From positions 370,094-434,093 of the forward strand of contig NW_027255450.1 in assembly GCF_003086295.3 (NCBI RefSeq): 64,000 bases of DNA, read 5' to 3'. The DNA is from Arachis hypogaea. Its lineage: Eukaryota; Streptophyta; Magnoliopsida; Fabales; Fabaceae. Numbering within the stretch: the first letter of the stretch is position 1; every line of letters begins with the position of its first letter. The notes beneath the pieces were generated by a model, which was given only the letters and a program-made list of their open reading frames with translations, made no database searches and had not been told where the DNA came from. This document shows, one piece after another, positions 61,172 to 64,000 of the stretch. The position numbers and the translations under genes were made by a program.

Positions 61172-61510
61172 ATGCCGAATTTCAAGTCTATATTGATCTT
61201 TATCATTATAGCACTCTTGTGGCTGAGACTCTTGGATATATTTCTTCTTTCATTTTATGCTTCATCAAGCGAAACTTTGAAGATCATCTATGAGATGATC
61301 AAAGTTGTCCTTGTGTCTAGCTACTTTGTCTTTCTTGCTTTGATTGGGGCGTCTTCTTGGTTATTTATAATTGGTAGTCTTCTTCAATACGTAGTCAAAT
61401 TATTTAGAAAATCGCATTACTCGAATCGACCGGTGATGTACCGACCTTTGACCAGGCGTCCTCCTTCAAAGCAGGAGAAAAAGGGTTCTTCCTCCATCAA
61501 AAGGCGATGA
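61172..61510 (+). CDS. hypothetical small membrane protein, 112 residues
   Basis: The frame from ATG at 61172 (an in-frame start at 61133 would add 13 residues) encodes strong hydrophobic helices at about residues 5-25 and 42-78, the latter long enough for two passes. A very basic tail follows (RRPPSKQEKKGSSSIKRR). The amino-acid pattern is far from random, so I think it is or recently was a real gene. I do not recognise it. Small hydrophobic ORFs with charged tails occur among CMS-associated mitochondrial ORFs and in mitochondrial plasmids. The region upstream contains a decayed ORF with its own membrane helix. Confidence 0.45.
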   Translation: MPNFKSILIFIIIALLWLRLLDIFLLSFYASSSETLKIIYEMIKVVLVSSYFVFLALIGASSWLFIIGSLLQYVVKLFRKSHYSNRPVMYRPLTRRPPSKQEKKGSSSIKRR

Positions 61511-61959
61511 GACTGCTACTTAGCTAGGCTACGAGATTGATTCTATACGCTTAAAGGATTCCTTTATAGAACCCCTTAACTCAACCACAAAATCCATATT
61601 AGAGACTGGGGTGATGAGAAAGTGGCCTTACTTACTTTCGTTGCCAAGGTAATAACCTTGGTATAATAAGGGTAGGTACCACTTAACCAGCCGATCCCCT
61701 TTGCTATCACGTCTCCGAATCATAGCCCTATGATTAGGAGGGATAATCCGGAGAATACCGGTCCTAGTGAGAGAAAGAGGGAGAGAATTAGGAGAATTCG
61801 GTGAGGTGATGATTTCATTAGAGAAGCTTTCTCAATGAAGTTTTTAAAGGCTTTGGAATCAGTCCTTTAACGCTTTAGTCTTCCATTCCAGGTTTGCTTA
61901 GTCTTTCAATTTAGATGACTTCCCGTTTGTTCTATTACCATAGATGTCTCTATATCTTC
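61511..61959. other. spacer, no gene seen
   Basis: Nothing recognised between the membrane ORF and the Ty3 integrase remnant. Confidence 0.5.
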
Positions 61960-62408
61960 TTATGTCTCGTATGACTCCCACATAGAAGGATAGTCAGGTT
62001 TTCAAAATTTCCCATTTATGGACCGAATGTGGGACTTACCGTCCATATCCATCAAATGATAGGCTCCGTTGGGCAGTCAAGTTTGGATCACAAAAGGGCC
62101 TTCCCAAGTTGGGGACCATTTTCCAAGCTTTTGATCCTTTCTTTTGTATCAAGAGGTAGATAGTTTTCCATACCCATTTTCCTTCCTCAAAAGATTTAGG
62201 CTTGACTTTCTTGTTGTAGGCTCTAGCTATTCTCATCTTATGAACCCTTATATGATCCAAGGCCAGTAGCCTCATTTCATCAAGACTATCCAATTCGGCA
62301 AACATAGCCTCATTGTAGTCTCCTGGAGTCAAGTTATTTTGATAGGCTACTCTGAGAAACTTAACTGTGATCTCCATTGGAAGTACGGCATCGTGGCCAT
62401 AGGTTAAG
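61960..62408 (-). mobile_element. Ty3-gypsy integrase C-terminal remnant
   Basis: The minus strand reads LTYGHDAVLPMEITVKFLRV and, further on, NNLTPGDYNEAMFAELDSLD, YNKKVKPKSFEEGKWVWKT, then after a shift GAYHLMDMDGKSHIRSINGK and YPSMWESYET. These are the hallmarks of the integrase C-terminus of plant Ty3 elements. The first part is open for over 100 codons. The upstream part of the integrase is missing and a LINE fragment is joined instead. Confidence 0.92.
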
Positions 62409-62700
62409 GTTCGGAAGCCTCGCCCAAACCACCACTGTCTCAATAGAAGCTTCCTCAGGGTCGAAATTGGGTTGCCATTGCCTCACCGTAATGTACTGGT
62501 CAGCCACCATCCAAGGACCATCAAAGAGCACATGGTCATAATCTTCTTAACTTTCAAACTTAACCAAGAAAAACTCATTGCCCAGGTCAGTAACCATAAA
62601 CGGTGATTTCAGTTTCCAAAGTTGGCTTAGACGTCTCACCATGAAGTTGTTTGTAACCCAGTCTCTTACCTTCTAATCCGATTTGACTAGTGGCCCTCTT
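62409..62700 (-). mobile_element. LINE ORF1 DUF4283 remnant joined to Ty3 integrase
   Basis: The minus strand reads RRLSQLWKLKSPFMVTDLGN, then EFFLVKFE, then (after an in-frame stop) DYDHVLFDGPWMVADQYITV followed by RQWQPNFDPEEASIETVVVW. This is the DUF4283 domain of plant LINE ORF1/gag-like proteins. Right after ETVVVWARLP the sequence switches to the Ty3 integrase. Another LINE ORF1 piece, from further downstream in the protein, lies at 21.9-22.4 kb. Confidence 0.88.
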
Positions 62701-63599
62701 ATCAACTAAGTGCTCGATCGAGTTCTTACGCTACCTACTCTACGATAACATTCAGTGATCCCAGCCGACCAACCTCAGCTAAGAGGGATTCTCCTTCATA
62801 GCAAGATAAGATCTATCCTTATAATGCGATCCACTAGGGCTAGGGCGACCCGCAAAGACAGATTCAAAGTCTCTTTTTTGGCCTCTGTAAATCAAAACAA
62901 AAGTCTAGAGCCCCTACTATCGAAAGTACTCCATAGCTGATTGCTCCCTAATGGTTAAGCTATCCCCATGGAATCGAAATTCTGCCTGCAACGTTAAGAC
63001 CCGTGGAGTGCCTAAACCCGCTTTAAAAGCGGGAAGACGAGGCGGAAAGTAGCGAAGCGTCCGATTGTGCACGAGCGGATCTCTCCGAGAAGGCTATTTG
63101 CTCAAATCAAATCCAGAAAGCTCCTTCCTTTAGAACCTAGCATAGAGGTTCCGAGTTCGGCGAGTCTACACTATCAACGAGTGATTTGGAACATTTCTAT
63201 ACGCTAATTGCGAGATCACCGATAAGGTCTATTTCCAGCTGACCAGTAAAAGGTCTTGTCCTTATGTCTTCTCCTTCCATGGGGAGCTAACTATCTTTCC
63301 TCGAGATTCCTTTCGTCTATATGAGCTCGATGGCAGCCAGTTTCTATGCAACCTTTGGGAGTTCCTTCCTGGTGTAGCTTTAGTTCTTAGTGCCATTCTT
63401 TCGGTCCCAGTAACCATTACAGGAAGTGTCCTGAGTGCTAATGATTCTTTTCTTTTTTCCCCTTCAGGGCATCCTTTGTTGTTTTACAACAAAGTTCAAA
63501 AAGCCTCGACTTCGACTTGAGAAAACTCATGCGCTTGTCAATTAATTCTTGGTGTAATACTCACTCGTTTTTCTCTATCCCCCAGAGCCAAGCTTCGAC
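62701..63599. other. spacer, no gene seen
   Basis: Nothing recognised. Confidence 0.45.
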
Positions 63600-64000
63600 C
63601 TAAGGCTGTTCCCTCTCCCAATCGGAGATGCGGACCGTTTTGAGACAGAAATTTCTTTGTTTGGAGGTTTCATCTCTTTTCATATGCTCCAGGAGCTGAA
63701 CGATCTGCCGCCGCTTTTGCGGAGAAGCCGTTTCCAGCTTAAGGTCGTCATAAAGCTCTTGGAGGACATGCCCTGGGGTCCTTCTGCCCCTAATTGTGTA
63801 GAAGACCTTTCGAATTAGGTCTTGTAACTCAATAGGATCGGGCGCACCCTCTCCTTCAGCAGGAATTGGTTGGTCCACTTCCCCCTGTGGTTGTTGACCA
63901 TCGCCAGGGGCCGAGGAAGTTTCCCCCCGATTTAACCACTTTTCTATCCAGGAGCCACTCCACTCGGATGAGGTTGAGGGTTCGGGAGCATCCACTCGGC
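63600..64000 (-). CDS. hypothetical mitochondrial ORF, partial at window edge
   Basis: The frame is open from the right edge of the window to a TAG at 63600-63602, at least 132 codons, so its start lies outside or at the GTG at 63993-63995. The visible part has a Ser/Gly/Pro-rich, Trp-containing segment (SSEWSGSWIEKWLNRG) then Pro/Gln/Gly-rich linker, then a charged helical domain (ELQDLIRKVFYTIRGRR and ELYDDLKLE). The build, low-complexity linker followed by a helical charged domain, resembles the flanking domains of orf462 and N-terminal extensions of some plant mitochondrial Atp6 proteins, but this is only a general likeness. Function unknown. Confidence 0.45.
   Translation of the reverse strand, partial: RVDAPEPSTSSEWSGSWIEKWLNRGETSSAPGDGQQPQGEVDQPIPAEGEGAPDPIELQDLIRKVFYTIRGRRTPGHVLQELYDDLKLETASPQKRRQIVQLLEHMKRDETSKQRNFCLKTVRISDWEREQP

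Overview
This window looks like part of a large angiosperm mitochondrial genome. It carries intact rpl5 and ccmC genes, a native mitochondrial trnI-CAU, fragments of plastid DNA (ycf2, trnI-CAU, rpoB), a chimeric open reading frame built around a piece of cox2, shards of atp1 and rrn18, and many decayed retrotransposon and mitovirus pieces of the kind found in plant mtDNA. Only about 3 kb of 64 kb is recognisable functional gene. A run of exactly 1000 N (53111-54110) shows that this is a scaffolded draft assembly.

Layout. 1-19.3 kb: essentially gene-free, with a 130-bp rpoB scrap (9.7 kb), a 14-codon atp1 5' scrap (12.37 kb), a decayed coding patch (12.4-13.2 kb), an rrn18 scrap (14.46 kb), large hairpins and orphan promoter-like motifs. 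19.4-20.9 kb: plastid insert with the ycf2 N-terminus and a trnI-CAU that lacks its 3' acceptor strand. 21.9-25.5 kb: a cluster of foreign remnants (LINE ORF1 tail, C-terminal two thirds of a mitovirus polymerase with its GDD motif, Ty3 gag-protease linker). 28.6 kb: native trnI-CAU. 29.2-34.5 kb: a 186-bp direct repeat bracketing Ty3 fragments. 34.5-41.8 kb: spacer. 41.8-44.5 kb: the chimeric orf462 followed by ccmC. 48.5-52.5 kb: LINE RT and Ty3 RNase H/integrase remnants around rpl5, where rps14 has been replaced by an unrelated small ORF. 58.0-62.7 kb: Ty1-copia RT, rrn18 5' shards, a small membrane-protein ORF beside a decayed coding patch, and a Ty3 integrase fused to a LINE DUF4283 fragment. 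The right edge holds a partial ORF.

How the parts relate. ccmC acts in mitochondrial cytochrome c maturation and rpl5 in the mitoribosome; trnI-CAU reads AUA after lysidine modification. The 462-codon ORF is the main candidate for something new. It embeds the membrane-anchor part of Cox2 in unrelated acidic and proline-rich sequence and sits behind a leader that closely resembles the rpl5 leader. This is the classic architecture of cytoplasmic-male-sterility (CMS) ORFs, but nothing in the sequence alone proves such a role. Family assignments come from reading translated motifs by eye; no database search was possible.
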